Assembly (NCBI GenBank): GCA_036346255.1
Contig: CM070622.1
Span: 22,842,751-22,906,750, forward strand
DNA: 64,000 nucleotides
Reading direction: 5' to 3'
From: Ampelocalamus luodianensis
Lineage: Eukaryota; Streptophyta; Magnoliopsida; Poales; Poaceae
The stretch's first letter is position 1. Every line of letters starts with the position of its first letter. Positions 22,681 through 34,562 of this stretch are shown here, piece by piece. Under the pieces are notes generated by a model. That model was not told the DNA's origin and made no database searches. It was given only the letters and a program-made list of their open reading frames with translations. Position numbers and translations under genes: made by a program.

Positions 22681-23695
22681 AGGTAAAATTAGAAATAACA
22701 TAAGAATATATTGCATGCAATTAACCCTACGTTGGTCTGATTAATAACATGCAAAACTATAGTTCTAATTCATATTACCATTGGGCAGAAAATGAAAAAA
22801 GAACTTAACAATTAATATGGCGACACACGACTACAAACAACGTTGGTCAGAATGTAATCATGTGCATACATAATGCCAAAATAAAACATAAAATATATAA
22901 TTAAAATATCTCGTTGGTTCAATTTTAATTAGAGATAAAACATAATAATGTGGTAATAATACATTGTCTCATTTGGGCAACTAAACATTAATTAAAACAG
23001 TAGTGCAAAAAAATAAAACAGACTTGGCTCTTAAAACCGGCCCAAAATGCCACGATGGCCTCAACCGGCCCAATTTTCTCAGCAGGCCTAAAATGATAAT
23101 GGTCGTTAGATCTGAACGGACGACCGAGATTGATCCCGAGAGGATAAAGGACCCCAAACCCCAAACCTAACATCATTTCTCCCCCTTCACTCTGAAAAAA
23201 ACGGGCGGCTGCTTGAGGTGGTGCGTTGTGCGCACGGAGCGGCGGCGACGCGAGCGCGCGGGGAGCATCAGCGGCAGTGGCGGCTTGAGGCGGCGACGAC
23301 GCGGCCCTGAGGCGGCGGCGCGCATGCGGGAGCGCGGAACGCCGGCTTGAGGTGGCGGTGGCTTACGTGCAGCATGAGGCGGCATCGCTGCAGCCCCTTT
23401 CGCCAGCGCATGTGTGCGACCGAGGTTGTGCGCACCACCGTCGAGTGGAGCTACGATGGCGCCCGAACCCGAGGAGACTCCGGTGAACATCAAAACGTAA
23501 GTATCCGCCGCACCTTAGGGTTCTTAGGGTTCCGATTTGGGGTTTTGATTTGGGGGGAAAGCTTCAGGAGGTTCCGATTTGGCATAATTTCTTAATTCCC
23601 CTCCTTCTAAGTGCTAAACCGAGAGAGATCTGTGCTAATCTGAGCATAATCAAATTCAGTTGGGACTAATGAGGGTTCAATCCGAGACTAGGGAT
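22681..23695 (-). other. 5' leader of Copia A
   Basis: Between PBS and gag. The part near the PBS is followed by a GC-rich block (about 23180-23480) and then AT-rich DNA up to gag. Long Arg/Ala/Pro-rich open frames in the GC-rich block look like composition artefacts. A spliced leader is possible but cannot be shown. Confidence 0.5.
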
Positions 23696-23710
23696 GGCTC
23701 TGATACCAAA
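23696..23710 (-). other. Primer-binding site of Copia A
   Basis: The - strand reads TGGTATCAGAGCC two bases inside the 5' LTR, complementary to the 3' end of initiator methionine tRNA. Confidence 0.9.
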
Positions 23711-24152
23711 TGTAGGTTATTAATCTAAGGCTAAACACGATCTAATGACATTAACCCTAGCTCAATCATGAACACATAGCATAATCTTTAGAGCGGAAGC
23801 GTGATTATGCATACCCGAACTCGAAGATGCCATGAGTGCTTGTAGATGCGTCGATGTAGAGGTGCACATCCAGTCGGTTGTCGTAGAGATGGCGTGGGCG
23901 AGGACGGCGGTGCGGCTGCGATGGCGTCGGCCTTCGGTCTTCGCCCACCTGAGAGCTCGAGATAGATCAGGTTGTTGGGGATTTTGTAGCCTGGAAGCAC
24001 TTCGCTAAAAGCTTGCCAAGTCCCCCTCTGTTTTTCTGTAGCGCTCGGTGAACGGGATCAAAACCAATAAGTTGGTTGCGCCTCTGATCAGGGCGCGTAG
24101 TGGGGCGTGCCCCCTTGAAGCTCGGAAGTTGTTAGTCGAGATGAACCCAACA
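23711..24152 (-). repeat. 5' LTR of Copia A
   Basis: 442 bp, partner of 4839-5280. Most of the roughly 20 differences are C/T or G/A transitions, as expected from methylation-driven decay. Confidence 0.93.
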
Positions 24153-24157
24153 ATCAC
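24153..24157. repeat. Target site duplication of Copia A (right copy)
   Basis: ATCAC, identical to 4834-4838. Confidence 0.9.
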
Positions 24158-24334
24158 GTCCCAAGTCCTAGCTCCATTGTATAGAGAAGTTTCAGATCCT
24201 AACTCAACAGAGCGGCCTCTAAGCCTGATGGCTCGATCGATGGGGCCATTAGGACCAAGGCCGATTCTTAAATGGCTATCTCTAATAAACTCTCCATCTT
24301 AACCTGTTTCGGCTCAAAACTGTTCACCGCCTAT
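24158..24334. other. Unassigned sequence between Copia A and the Gypsy LTR
   Basis: Before Copia A inserted, this adjoined the sequence upstream of the nicotianamine synthase promoter (up to 4838). I see no gene or repeat in it. Confidence 0.4.
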
Positions 24335-27293
24335 GGGGTCGGCTCGGGATCGGATCTGTTTCAAGTTACGTGATTACGCTGAAAACGCAATAATTAACGT
24401 GAGACGAAAACGATTCTAAGTGCCCGGATATGTCTCTCATGTTAGCTCCCAAGGATCAGTGGCTAACATGCACATATCCTAATACAATATTGCAATCACA
24501 TCTATATACAATCATACAAGAGAAATAAAGACTTTGATACATCTTCAACATATAGAACCTTATGGTCCAATTTTGCATATGAGGGCCAATCGGCTAAATC
24601 TAAATAACAGAAATAAATCGCAGCGGAAGATAAACTTAGAAATAAAAGAGAGAAAAAACCGAGTTGGCATGTCCAAACCCACAAGCAACCAACTGGAGTT
24701 AAAACTGTTGCACCCGTCGTTCTCACCTGAAAAAATAGACATTGTTAAAGTACAAAGTTGTACTCGCGAGTCTTTCAAAAAAGATAAGGATGCATATAAG
24801 TATCAAAGGAAGGTTACTACACTAGTTAATTTTCGGCATAAAGCAAGTTTTCATTTAGATAAAAAAAAATATAGATTCAAATTTCCATTTGTAAAAACAT
24901 TTTAGAAATGTTATATAACAGTAGGTACTCCAAATTCATAATAAAGAATCAGTAGATACTCCAATTATATCAACACACGAATTTCCTGTTCGCGACAACA
25001 TTTCAGATCTTAACAAACTAACATAATGACAACATTTCCAACCATAACCCAAACCAAAGTTCTCATAAGCTAACTGTGCATACTTTCCCACAAGTGATGT
25101 CCATAACCGGGGATATGACTATTCAAATAGATTTAGTTCTCTGCAGAGTTATATAGCTTTACCCACACGATATGAATACCTTATACTATCGCCATGCACT
25201 CTTCCGAGGAGTGTGACTAAGATATCATAACGATGCCTTTACAATGCCAAGTCCTAACTATCAAACCACCCAAGGAACCAAACCCCATGGGAGACTGAAA
25301 AATCTCCTAACCACAGGTGAACCCCTTTGTGTAAGTAAGTCTCTTTCAAACCAGAGACCCTTAAGAGCAAGTAAGGCGAAACTTTACATGCCCCCACCAG
25401 ATTGACAAGAGAAACAATTAAACAATAACAATAACAATTGTCAATCTGATTGTGTTTTGATAACTAACACATAACAAATTATTCAGCCAAGCCTTCGCCA
25501 TTATCCCGGCGTGTGGTTGCACGTAAGACTTGGTTCATTACACCATAGACCGGTCCTCATGTACCCAGATGGGGCTACACGAATCCGGGACCACCCCTTC
25601 ATCGCCCTATCACCCGTCCAAGTCCAACACACACAATAAAAACTTCCCAACAAGTCACAATAACCAGATTCGAAGATCTGGATACAATCCTCAATATCAA
25701 TATAATTCAATCCATATAATCCTCATATTTCATCAATATTCAATTCAATCCACCGACCGATGGACTAGCTCCATCAACCGCTTTCGACTACAACTACTAG
25801 CATGGCTAAGCCTCGTTCTACAAATTAGCAAACAAATCCATATAACATATAACCTTAATCATTCAAGGAAAAATGGTAATCAACATTCAAAGGTAGTCCA
25901 ATGCAGTAATTAGGAATTTAACTACTTCTACCCATGAACATACTTTTCAAAATAGCATGTAATGACGATATTAAAACTCACACAAAACTTTTAAAATCAC
26001 TAGGAGCAATATGATTAAGAGGGGGGAGGGTGCTCGCACCTTTGATGTACCACTTGTTTAACCTCAGGTTACACACATATTGATCTCACGAATATAATGG
26101 TATCGTCGAAAACCTAACGAAAGACGATATTGCAATAAATGTCAACTAAAGCTAAAAATTCAAAATACTCAAAAATACATGAAATTTATACAGTAGGTAG
26201 ATTATGATTTTATATGAATTTAGGTGAAAGAATTATTCCATTTGGATTTAGTATGTGAAAGTTATAACTGTTTGAATTTCAGATTTTAGAAAAATCCAAT
26301 TTAATTACATTTGGTTACTATTCATTTAATTTGATTATTTGGTCAAAATTTGTAGAGCAGCAGTGGGACAAAGGATTATATAGGTAAATAGAGAATAAAA
26401 ATGTAAGACTAAAATAGTTGAGTTTACCTCATTTGGAGTTTTCAAGATTTAGTTATAAATTTCTAAAGTTATCAGCATTTTATAGTGTAAAAATAATTCA
26501 TTTTGGGATCACTCTCCTCAAAATATAGCTTCTGTGATAGAGGTAAGATTGAAACCTATTTCTAGAAATAAGTTTACTTGAAATGAAAATTATCAAACGT
26601 GGTTTCCCTGTTTTTTGGAGTTAACATAATTTAGTTATGTATTTTACAAGTTAATACAAATTTTCCGTATGTAAATAAACCATTTCAGGTTTTATAAAGA
26701 TTTTACTACTTTTTTTACTCACTGTTGTGCTAGCCACAGCGAATGACAAGTGGGGTCCTGTGAACAATACATTTTTCTTTTAAACTCCGATTTTAACGGC
26801 GTGCGGACAGGTGGGACCCAGCGGCAGGGACCTGGTCCACTGGACTCGGCCCACATGCATACGTGCTCAACGCACGGTGCTTAAGGCCTGGGCCCATAAG
26901 TCAGCCGCTGCGGCGTATTATTTAACGTTCTCATTTTCTGTGCGCGGGGTCCACGTGTAAGCGACTCTTTTAAGCGGCTAAGTCATCACTTATTTGCTAA
27001 ACCAATCATTAGCGCTTAATTGCATCATTTGCCGTAACCTCCCAGCTACAGTGTTGGTCAGAGTACGACAACGTGCTCGAGTCCATTCCCGAGCTCACCG
27101 CCGGCGACTCTAGCCACGATGATGTGAGCTACGGGCATCAATGGGTTCCTAATAGCGATGCGCAGCTTAGGGGAGTGGTCTCGACTGTTGAGCTGGCCTG
27201 TACCAGTGGCTAGCCGGAGAGGAGTGGTGCTACCACTTACGGCAACACATGCATGCAAAGATAAAGCTCCGCAGCATGCAAACAAGCGGGTGT

Positions 27294-29056
27294 TGTGGAT
27301 ATCATGGGGATGTGCTCATGATCTTAGAATGATGAGACAATTGGCAATGGCGTTGAAGGTTTGCGGAAACATGCGTTTTCAGCAAGTTGTTGTTGTTGTC
27401 AGGCTTCAGGCGGTCAGACCGGCCAGGGTGGCGGTCAGACCGGCCACCTCTGGCGGTCCGACCGGTTTTGCTTCGAGCGTAAGGGCTGGCGGTCCGACCG
27501 GCCAATGGTCGTGATCGGCCGGCAAGGAAGCGTCCGGCCGCCATGCTAGCGGTCTGACCGGTTTTGACTTAAGTTGCTGGCCTTCTTGGCAGTGATGTGT
27601 TGGTTGTTAGGTCAATCTCATGGGTTTCAGTGCATGTGTGTTGCATGATGCATGTTTTGACTAACGTGGGTCAAGTTGTGAAGAACTTGTTCCCAGTTTC
27701 GATTTGCTTGTCTATTTGTTGTGCAGGTTGCTTAGTGGTCAACGACGGTTAACGGCGAGGATGATCGGGACGCTTGGAGGCGAGGTTGAAACGATCGGCG
27801 ATGCGGGTGAAGTCATTGACTCAAGCATGGTGCAAGATGGACAAAGGTGACCGAACAGCGATTCGGTGCGGCCGTTGGATCAAGCGACGCGGGGGTCGGT
27901 GCAAGTGCTATGGTGGTTTCGGTGGGAGCCAGATGGGAGAGACTTGCCGACATGATGAGAGCCGTTGGATCAACCTACATGTGGCGGAGCATGCGACTAC
28001 TTCGCGAAGATTGGACTCGGTCTTTGAAGAAGGGCCGAGAAGGGGTATTTTGGTAATCTTACCAAATACCGCCTTGGTTACCTTTTGCCAACCCGCGGCG
28101 CAAGACGGTGCGTGAAGAAGCGGATTAGGTCAAAAGGAGATGAAGATGACGCTTTAAAATACGTGCGTATGTGACCCGTTTGTGTTGGGCCTTAACGGGA
28201 GCCCAATAGGGAAACTCTTCTAGAAGGTCTAAGTCTCCACTATAAATAGAGCAGGGAGGTGGTTGCACCCCAACCCTTTCATTTGTTTTAAAAACCTTGT
28301 GTGCTTAGGGAGAAGATAGTTGGAGGTTAGGGTTCTAGAGAGTTTTGATTTGATTTTGTGCTCATGTCTTAAGCTTTGTCCTCCATTGATGGAGTGGCTG
28401 TAAACCAGCACCGTATCAAATCAATCCAAGAAAGTTTGCTCAAAGATGTGTTCCTTTGCTTTCTTTCTCTCTATTTGATGATTTTGAGTCTGTCTTTGAT
28501 CCGCGAGTTTTTGGTTGATTTCTTGCCGTGATCTAACTTGCTGCAACATGTGGGAACCCATCTAGTGTCATCTTGATCATCAATCACCCACAAGCAAGTC
28601 TCTAGATCATATTTCGATTTTTGCTCGGTTTTGGAGCACCCTTCGTTCAAACTGAAAAAGATAGGAACTCTGGCAAGGATCTTCACGATCGTCGCATGGA
28701 ATAGGTTCCTGGTATCCTTAGGAAGGTGTGTTTCAAGTTTCATGAAGTTTGGAGTTACGGATCAAAAGTTACATCAATTTTTGTTTTCGTTTTTCAGGCT
28801 ATTTACTATTCATATGTCTGATTTTACTGTTCACCGGTCCGACCGCTGGTACTGTTCATTAGGCTAATTCTTGAGTTTTTGTTGCTTTTGCTTCGGGGTT
28901 TTGATTGGATTCAATACAAGTCTTCCGTTGTGCTTGATTTTTTGATCTTCATAGTTTTCATAGCTATTGGAGTGAGATTCATATTGAATCTGATTTGGGA
29001 GAAAAGTTGATTGAGCTCCTATTCACCCCCCCTATAGTAGCCTTTTCGGTCCAACA
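27294..29056 (+). repeat. 5' LTR of element C
   Basis: 1763 bp, TG...CA. CACTATAAATAG near 28232 is the likely TATA box. The left part is rich in GGTC(A/C)GACCGGC-like stretches. The flank on the left is GGTGT. Confidence 0.9.
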
Positions 29057-29058
29057 AG

Positions 29059-29070
29059 TGGTATTAGAGC
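29059..29070 (+). other. Primer-binding site of element C
   Basis: TGGTATTAGAGC two bases after the LTR, one mismatch from the initiator-Met tRNA site TGGTATCAGAGC. Confidence 0.85.
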
Positions 29071-29114
29071 CCGGTTAGTTCAATATTGATCTTAACCGGT
29101 CACTGAACTTGGCG

Positions 29115-30803
29115 ATGGATAAGTACTCCTCCAAACCGCATATCTTCGATGGGCACGGCTATGCCTTTTGGAAGAACCGCATGCGTGTCTTTCTTCAGAG
29201 CGAAGGACGAGGTGTATGGGAGGTTGTTCGAGCTCCACTCATTTTGCCTGAGGTCGATACGCCGGCTTATGAAGCCCTCTTGGCTAACGACCATAAGGCA
29301 AAGAACCTTCTGTATGGTGGGCTTGGTAGACAGGAGTACGATAGGATTTGCAATCTCGAGACCGCACATGAGATTTGGAAGACTCTCGAAACCTATCATG
29401 AGGGTTCTTCTCAAATCAAGCAAGTGCGTCAGACGGTCTATAAAAGAGAATATAACAAATTTGAGATGCGTCCTGGAGAGAGCATCGATGACATTTTCAG
29501 TCGCTTTAACACAGTGATAAATCAGATGAAGGCTGTTGGTATTGAATATACCCAATCTGAAAATGCCACCCATCTCCTGGCTGCAATCAACACCAGGGAG
29601 TGGGAGATAAAGGCTACTTCCATTCAGGAAAATGTCAACTTCTCTGATCTGACTTTGGAGCTACTCTATAGCAAGCTCAAGACTCATGAGATCCAGAGGG
29701 TTGACCATTCTAAGAAGGATAACATGGCTTTGGTAACAGACCCGCTCAAGAGAGCCTCTGATGTGTCGTTTGAGTCTTCTTCTGGAATTTCTCTTGCTTC
29801 TTTATCTGCAATCCAAGAAGAGGATCTTGAAAGAATTCCTGAGCCCAAGATGACACTTTTGATTAAGAAGTTCACACGGGCCTACAACAATATGAGAAAC
29901 AAAAAGAGAGGCGGCTCTGTGACTTGTTATGAGTGTGCAGAGCTTAATCACATCCGGGCAAATTGCTCCAAGCTGAAAGGTAAGAGCAACCACAAGGATG
30001 AAAAGCCAGCTTGGAAGAAGTCTCAGGGACGCAAGTCCAAGTTTGATGATGCTAAGCTCAGGAAGGCTGCTCACCGGGTTCTTGCCGCTCTTGGAGATCG
30101 ATCCTTGAGCGATGTGGACTCCGGGAGCGAGGAGAACAAAGAGGAGGAGCTCCCTCAAGACAAGAAGGGAAAGGCCAAGAACTTCACAGGAATGTGCTTC
30201 ATGGCTGACTCCGACGATATCAATAACAACAATGAGGTATCTCCCTCCTATGATGTTCTCTTTGCTAGATGCGAAATTGTATATGAGCAAATGCTAGGTC
30301 AGGATAAAGCCTTAAAATTCATCATGACTAGGAATGAGGAGTTAGAGTCACAAGTAGATAAACTCACATTAGAACTTATGAATGCTAAAAGTCTTGAATC
30401 TGATGAATGTTCATCCTACCATGCTTTACATTCTGAACTAGCTAAACTACAATCTGCTCATGATATTGCTTTGCAACAAGTTGAAAATGCTAGGACTGAG
30501 CTAGTTGAAGTTAAATCTGCTCTTTGCGAAAAATGCTTAGAGTCTAGCAAGTTGGTTGTTTCTGATGTAGTTGAATCTAGCTTTTGCTTTGTCTGCTTAG
30601 AACGTGAACATGAAGTACATGATGTTATAGAAGCAGCTAGAGCTAAATATGTCAAGCTTAAGGACATTATTAATTCTGCTACTTGTGCTTCATATGAAGC
30701 TCTTAAGCTTGAAGTTGCTCTTTATAAGAAGAGACTTAACGCTAAAACTTGTGATTCATGTGTTAACTTTGGAAAAAAATTGCTTACCTTAAGGACACAT
30801 TAG
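29115..30803 (+). pseudogene. Gag of Sirevirus-like element C
   Basis: The product is 562 residues starting at the first ATG (MDKYSSKPHIFDGHGYAFWK). The N-terminal half is the Copia gag fold (EIWKTLETYHEGSSQIKQ, YKREYNKFEMRPGESIDDIF). A CCHC knuckle, CYECAELNHIRANC, is coded at about 29924-29965, followed by a Lys-rich basic stretch and an acidic one. The C-terminal third (about 30230-30760) is a predicted coiled coil (RNEELESQVDKLTLELMNAK). The frame ends early because of one extra A in an A run near 30777. The normal frame continues in the next entry, so gag and pol were one reading frame before the mutation. Confidence 0.85.
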
Positions 30804-32730
30804 AAAGATTCTCTAAAGGTAAGAAACAGTTAAACATGATTCTTGACAAGTCAAAAACTCCTTATAAGAAGCAAGGGTTAGGATACAACTTTGCCCAGGA
30901 CAAATCTAATGACATTCAAATCTTGAAAAATGGCTTAGTTGAATTTGATACCCAACCTGCAAAGATCACTTTCAAATCTGCAGGTTTTGCCCAACCATCT
31001 GTTCAGTCAAAAGGTGTTTCTCCCAGTGGTACCAAGTACCATTGCACCTATTGCAAGAAGGATAGGCATTTGGTTGAGTTCTGTTGGCGTAGGTTGAAAA
31101 ATGCTAGGAGAAATCTTGCTAGCATGTCATCTCATCAACCTAGAGCTTTTATGAGAAATGGTCATTTAGAGAAGAAGAAACCTGGACTAGGATTTATTGC
31201 ACATGCTCATCATCATCATGTTTCTAGACAGGATAATTCTCATGTTCGTGTTACCATTGCTCATAACAGAATTTCAAATAGAATCAAGGATAACACTTCT
31301 GTATTGCATACTACTTGCAGACGTGTGTCTCAGTACTGGGTTCCCAAGTCATGTTTAACTAACCCCAGTATTGAGACACATCGATCATTTGTGCCTTGAT
31401 TTTCAGGAGTACCGCGGGAGGAAGAACACGTGGTTCGTCGACTCCGTCTGTTCACGCCACATGACCGAAGATTCAAGATGGTTCACCTCCTTCACGCGGT
31501 CGACGGGTGATGAGTTTGGAGATAATACACAAGGACGGATTCAAGGAACGGGATCAATTAGGGTGAACGATAATTTCATCCTGAAGGACGTCGCCCTTGT
31601 GGACAAGCTCAGATTCAACTTACTTTCTGTCTCACAGCTTCTTGATGATGGCTGTGAGAGTATATTTAAGAAAAATTCTTGTCGGGTGCTTGATTCAGCT
31701 GGTGAGCTTGTTTTTGGGATTTATAGAGTTGCTAGGATCTTTAGAGCTGATTTTTCTGAATCTCTTACTGGTTCTCTTAAATGCTTGGTTACACTTTCTT
31801 CTGATTTCTGGCTTTGGCACCGACGTTTGGGGCACATTGGTTTTGATCATTTGACGCGAGTTAGCAACCTTGATCTCATGAGAGGTTTGCCCAAACTCAA
31901 AGCAGTCAAGGATGATGTATGTGCGCCCTGTAGGCATGGCAAGCAAGTTGCAGCCTCATACCCTTCAATGACTATGGTCATGACTGACGAACCGAGACAG
32001 TTGCTTCATATAGATACTGTTGGTCCTCCTAGAGTTCGGTCAATCGGTGGCAAATGGTACATTCTTGTCATCGTCGATAATTTTTTGAGATACACTTGGG
32101 TGTTCTTTCTTGCTTCAAAGGATGAAGCTTTTGGTCCTTATCATGATCTTGTTATTCATTTTGCTTCTGAACTTCCGGGTGCCTTGAGAGCGATCCGCAG
32201 TGATAATGGCACGGGGTTCAAGAATGCCTCGTTTGCCTCTTTTTGTGCTGAGCGTGGAATTGAGCATCAGTTCTCTTCTCCACATGTCCCTCAACAGAAT
32301 GACGTTGTGGAAAGGAAGAATAGAACCTTAGTCGAGATGGCTAGGACGATGCTAGATGAGTATAGCACACCGAGGAGGTTTTGGGCCGAAGCTATTGCTA
32401 CAGCTTGTCATATTGCAAATCGTGTCTTCTTGAGACCATCTTTGGGCAAGATTCCTTATGAGCTTCGATTTGGTAGAAAACTCTCTGTTTCTCATTTTTC
32501 GAGTTTTTGGAGCTAAGTGTTTCATTCTCAAGACAGGAAACCTAGATAAATTTGAATCAAGGACTTTTGATGGTTTATTTCTGGGTTATCCTGCACATTC
32601 GAGGGGTTTTCAGGTTTTTAATGTTGAAACTAACACTGTCCAAGAGACATGCAATGTCACTTTTGATGAGACTAGCCCTGGAGCTAGATCCGATATTTCA
32701 GGTGACTTACAGGTGACAGAACATTTTTGT
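30779..32730 (+). pseudogene. Element C pol, first part: gag tail, protease, integrase
   Basis: 30836-31399 holds a second CCHC knuckle (CTYCKKDRHLVEFC) and a basic linker. A frame change near 31390 leads into the protease, whose active site reads FVDSVCSRHMT instead of the usual DSG, a change that should inactivate it. Integrase: zinc head WHRRLGHIGFDHL with CAPC (about 31815-31935), Asp in HIDTVGP (about 32008), Asp in IRSDNGTGF (about 32200), Glu in VERKNRT (about 32310). A frameshift near 32510 precedes GLFLGYPAHSRGFQVFNVET, and a stop follows at about 32731. Integrase inserted the element DNA in the nucleus. Confidence 0.85.
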
Positions 32731-34562
32731 TGAAGAAGAGGAGGATGAACTTGATACTGCTCCTCCACCTATTGTTGATGTTCCTATCCAAGCTGTTCAA
32801 GCTCCAGAACCTGCTACGACTGCTTCACCTCCAATTGAGGCTCCTGCTGCATCTTCTTCATCAGCAGTACCTGCGGAGGTCGAAGAAATGTTGTTTCCCC
32901 TGAGCGCTCCACTTCACATTCAGAGGCGTCATCCTCCATATCAGATGATTGGTAATCTTCATGAGCGAGTCACTCACTCCAGGTATTACGATCCGAGTCT
33001 CTACTCTCATTCTACATTTGTTGCTTCTTTCGAACCCCGCGATATATCACATGCTTTATCTGATTCTAGCTGGGTCAATGCCATGTATGAGGAGTTAGAG
33101 AATTTTGAGAGGAACAAGGTCTGCAACCTAGTAGAGTCTCCTATTGGTCATAATGTGATAGGAACCCGTTGGGTGTTCAAAAATAAACAAAATGAGGATG
33201 GTTCTGTGGTTAGAAATAAGGCTAGGTTGGTAGCTCAGGGCTTTAGCCAAGTTGAGGGGTTAGATTTTGATGAGACCTTTGCTCCTGTTGCTAAACTAGA
33301 AGCCATTCGCATTCTGCTTGCATTTGCTGCTTCTAAGGGCTTTAGACTATATCAGATGGATTTCAAGAGTACTTTTCTGAATGGTTTTATAGAGGAGGAA
33401 GTGTATGTTAGGCAACCCCCAGGCTTTGAGGATCCCAAACATCCACATCATGTTTTCAAACTATCCAAAGCCTTGTATGGTCTTAAGCAAGTCACTAGAG
33501 CCTGGTATGATAGACTTAAGACTTTTCTGCTTAAGAATGATTTTGAGATGGGTAAGGTAGACAAGACCCTGTTCATTCTTAGGCGTGGCAATGACTTCCT
33601 GCTTGCTCAGGTTTATGTAGATGATATTATCTTCGGTGGTTCTTCTCATGCTCTTGTTTTCAGTTTTTCTAAGACCATGTCCAGGGAATTTGAGATGAGT
33701 ATGATGGGAGAACTCAACTACTTTCTCGGGCTTCAAATCAAGCAATGCAATGAAGGGATCTTCATCCATCAGACGAAGTACACCAAGGATCTGCTCAAGC
33801 GCTTCGAGATGGGTGACTGCAAGCCGATCGCCACTCCCATGGCGACCGGATCGCTCGGATCCAGATGAGGAAGGAGAAGCCGTGGATCAATGCGAGTACC
33901 GCAGCATGATCAGCTCCCTCTTGTACCTGACGGCCTCAAGACCGGACATCCACTTAGCGGTCTGCCTCTGTGCGAGGTTTTAGACATCTCCGAGGACTTC
34001 CCATCGCCAAGCCGTTAAGCGCATCTTCAGGTATTTACATTCTACCCTTCAGTATGGCATTTGGTATTCCTGCTCTTCGTCTTTGTCCATTCGGGGTTTT
34101 GATTCTGATTTTGCGGGTTGTTGGCTAGATAGGAAGAGTACCTGAGGCACTTTTCACTTCTTAGGCACTTCTCTTGTCTCTTGGTCTTCTAGGAAGCAGT
34201 CTTCTGTTGCACAATCCACTACTGAAGCTGAATATGTAGCTGCTGCTAGTTGCTGTAGTCAGATTTTATGGATGGTGTCCACTCTTAAGGACTTTGGGTT
34301 GACTTTTGATAGTGTTCCTCTTTTCTGTGATAACACTTCTGCTATTAACATTGCTAAAAACCCTGTGCAACACTCTAGGACCAAGCACATAGACATTCGC
34401 TATCACCTCCTCAGAGACCATGTCGAGAAGGGTGATATTGTGCTGCATTTCGTGGAGTCCGAGGCTCAGTTAGCTGATATCCTCACCAAGCCTTTAGATC
34501 CAACTAGGTTTGCCACCTTGAGAAGTGAGTCAGGGGTAATTTATCCCTATGGGTTGGTTTGA
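32731..34562 (+). pseudogene. Element C pol, second part: reverse transcriptase and RNase H
   Basis: RT is open from 32888 to 33868: TRWVFKNKQNEDGSVVRNKA, QGFSQVEGLDFDETFAPVAK, LYQMDFKSTFLNGFIEEEVY and YVDDIIFGG (YVDD at 33613-33624). A frameshift near 33860 precedes YRSMISSLLYLTASRPDIHL. RNase H follows with further stops near 33980 and 34143, then an open end (VPLFCDNTSAINIAKNPVQH, ADILTKPLD). The final stop is at 34562, directly before the first purine tract. Confidence 0.87.

Larger units (their letters stand above)
4839..24152 (-). mobile_element. Copia element A, complete but split by a nested Gypsy element
   Basis: LTRs of 442 bp (TGTAGG...CCCAACA on the + strand) lie at 4839-5280 and 23711-24152 and differ at about 20 positions by eye. 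An ATCAC duplication flanks the pair. The PBS (23696-23708) and polypurine tract (5281-5294) show transcription on the - strand. Order from the 5' end: LTR, PBS, leader, gag-protease (22680-21483), inserted Gypsy element B (21482-8384), integrase-RT-RNase H (8383-5470), PPT, LTR. That domain order is diagnostic of Copia. Without the insert the element would be about 6.2 kb. In-frame stops make it non-autonomous. Confidence 0.93.

Noticed and set aside
23173..23493. Arg/Pro/Ala-rich open frame in the Copia A leader
   Set aside because: Composition effect in a GC-rich stretch lying between PBS and gag.
23696..23710. tRNA gene at the TGGTATCAGAGCC sites
   Set aside because: Only the tRNA-complementary primer site is present; no cloverleaf sequence surrounds it here or at 29059 and 49246.
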